6,225 bases of DNA, taken from contig JAJYGE010000209.1 in the NCBI GenBank assembly GCA_021785155.1, positions 1 through 6,225 on the forward strand, given 5' to 3'. The DNA comes from Planctomycetota bacterium. GTDB taxonomy: Bacteria; Planctomycetota; Phycisphaerae; WQYP01. This document shows positions 5,761-6,225 of this stretch, piece by piece; the stretch's first letter is position 1; each line of letters starts with the position of its first letter. Under the pieces are notes generated by a model. It worked only from the letters and a program-made list of their open reading frames with translations, searched no databases and was not told where the DNA came from. The translations under genes were made by a program, and so were the position numbers.

Positions 5761-5807
5761 TGCCGTGTTGCATCCGTAATTACGGAAATTACGGATGCAA
5801 CACGGCA
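5761..5807. repeat. Perfect 21-bp inverted repeat with 5-base loop
   Basis: The arms 5761-5781 and 5787-5807 are perfect reverse complements around the loop ACGGA. The left arm starts TGCCGTGTTGCATCC. Inside it, TCCGTAATTACGGA (5773-5786) is a 14-base palindrome, and ATTACGGA then recurs, so there are three half-sites. No T-run follows on either strand, which argues against a terminator. It lies about 270 bases upstream of the amt2 sigma-54 promoter, a plausible enhancer distance. It could also be a miniature mobile-element remnant or the 3' hairpin of an unseen transcript. Confidence 0.85.
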
Positions 5808-6225
5808 CCAATGCTCCGGCCTGATGAAAACCAACGGGCTTGACAGATCTTCCATACGCCTCTGGATACCACAAATCTGGTACTCTGCGGGTCCGATACC
5901 GTAATGTGAAAAGACCCTTGCCATGCGAACTTTGCTTGGCAATAGAACGCCGACCGCCGCCCCGACGCTGGGCCTGTTGATTTAGTCAAAAATCTTGATC
6001 GCAACTGGCCCTGGCGCTCTAAAAATGGGGCGGAGTCGCACAAAACAGGGTTAAATCGACAGGACGGGCTCCGCGCCTTGGGCGTTGCGGGTGCTGGGAA
6101 CACCTGCACCTGGCCGCGCAATAGAAATCGAATCAACGACGCCTTGATATTTTCATCGGCCCACCAGGGCTCTGTGGCACTGTCACCGCAAAAGGGTAAA
6201 GCTGACGAGGAACTCTAGTAGTGTG

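Larger units (their letters stand above)
5495..6225. other. Region upstream of amt2 without a confident gene
   Basis: Besides the 17-mer at 5659-5675 and the inverted repeat at 5761-5807, I find no supported gene. A degenerate third copy of the 17-mer core (TTACTAAATGGGCA, 11 of 14 matching) lies at 5732-5745. TTGCCA/TGGCAA forms a 6-bp inverted repeat at 5918-5942. From about 5946 to 6215 frames are open on both strands at once (plus 5946-6215 without ATG; minus 6214-5789 from a TTG or GTG only). The minus product is rich in Ser, Arg, Pro and Cys, as spurious frames often are. A decayed gene or conserved RNA is possible. Confidence 0.4.

Noticed and set aside
5761..5807. Integron attC site or CRISPR repeat
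   Set aside because: It has no RYYYAAC/GTTRRRY core sites, occurs only once, and has no spacers.
5709..5942. 77-residue minus-strand frame
   Set aside because: It spans the 21-bp inverted repeat, has no ribosome binding site, and has no recognisable sequence.
6176..6225. Cobalamin-riboswitch-like or hammerhead-like words (CACTGTCACCGC, CTGACGAGG) near the window end
   Set aside because: The ACUGU and GCCACUG boxes and the GAAA catalytic element are not visible, and the window ends too soon to judge.

Overview
The window is a bacterial ammonium-uptake and nitrogen-signalling locus. All the recognisable nitrogen genes lie on the minus strand: amt2 (3639-5153), then amt1 (1730-3280), then a PII signal protein gene, glnK (1285-1638). 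One unrelated gene for a YkgJ-type cysteine-cluster protein (510-1064) is on the plus strand and converges on glnK. The organism is probably a Gram-negative-type bacterium: both Amt proteins have signal peptides, and both amt genes have near-consensus sigma-54 promoters. The PII sequence style (LIIAIIQPHRLEAV at the start, VNLIRKV after the T-loop, a non-canonical T-loop) and the long Ala/Pro-rich exported Amt leaders remind me of Planctomycetota. That assignment is inference from memory and is not secure.

Layout. 1-509: no gene; it holds two 37-base direct repeats (35/37 identical) built from CTAACTC heptamers, plus a 9-base CTTGGG-type repeat tract. 510-1064: YkgJ-family protein, apparently with a leaderless start. 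1062-1105: minus-strand terminator closing the glnK unit. 1285-1638: glnK. 1659-1702: terminator or attenuator between amt1 and glnK. 1730-3280: amt1, with a structured 5' leader and a sigma-54 promoter at 3365-3380. 3551-3587: strong terminator of amt2. 3639-5153: amt2, with a leader of about 315 bases and a sigma-54 promoter at 5479-5494. 5495-6225: no confident gene, but a second copy of a 17-base element also found upstream of amt1, and a perfect 21-bp inverted repeat.

How it works together. Both Amt transporters should import ammonium under nitrogen limitation, with transcription by RpoN and an unidentified enhancer-binding protein. The PII protein should bind an Amt trimer and close it when nitrogen is ample. 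This PII lacks the Tyr51 that enterobacterial GlnD uridylylates, has a lengthened B-loop, and has Ser in place of a phosphate-binding Arg, so its control probably rests on effector binding or some other modification.

I see no new defence, mobile or biosynthetic system. The points most worth a second look are regulatory: the paired sigma-54 promoters, the shared 17-mer, the amt1-glnK terminator with an alternative fold, the 21-bp inverted repeat, and the altered PII.
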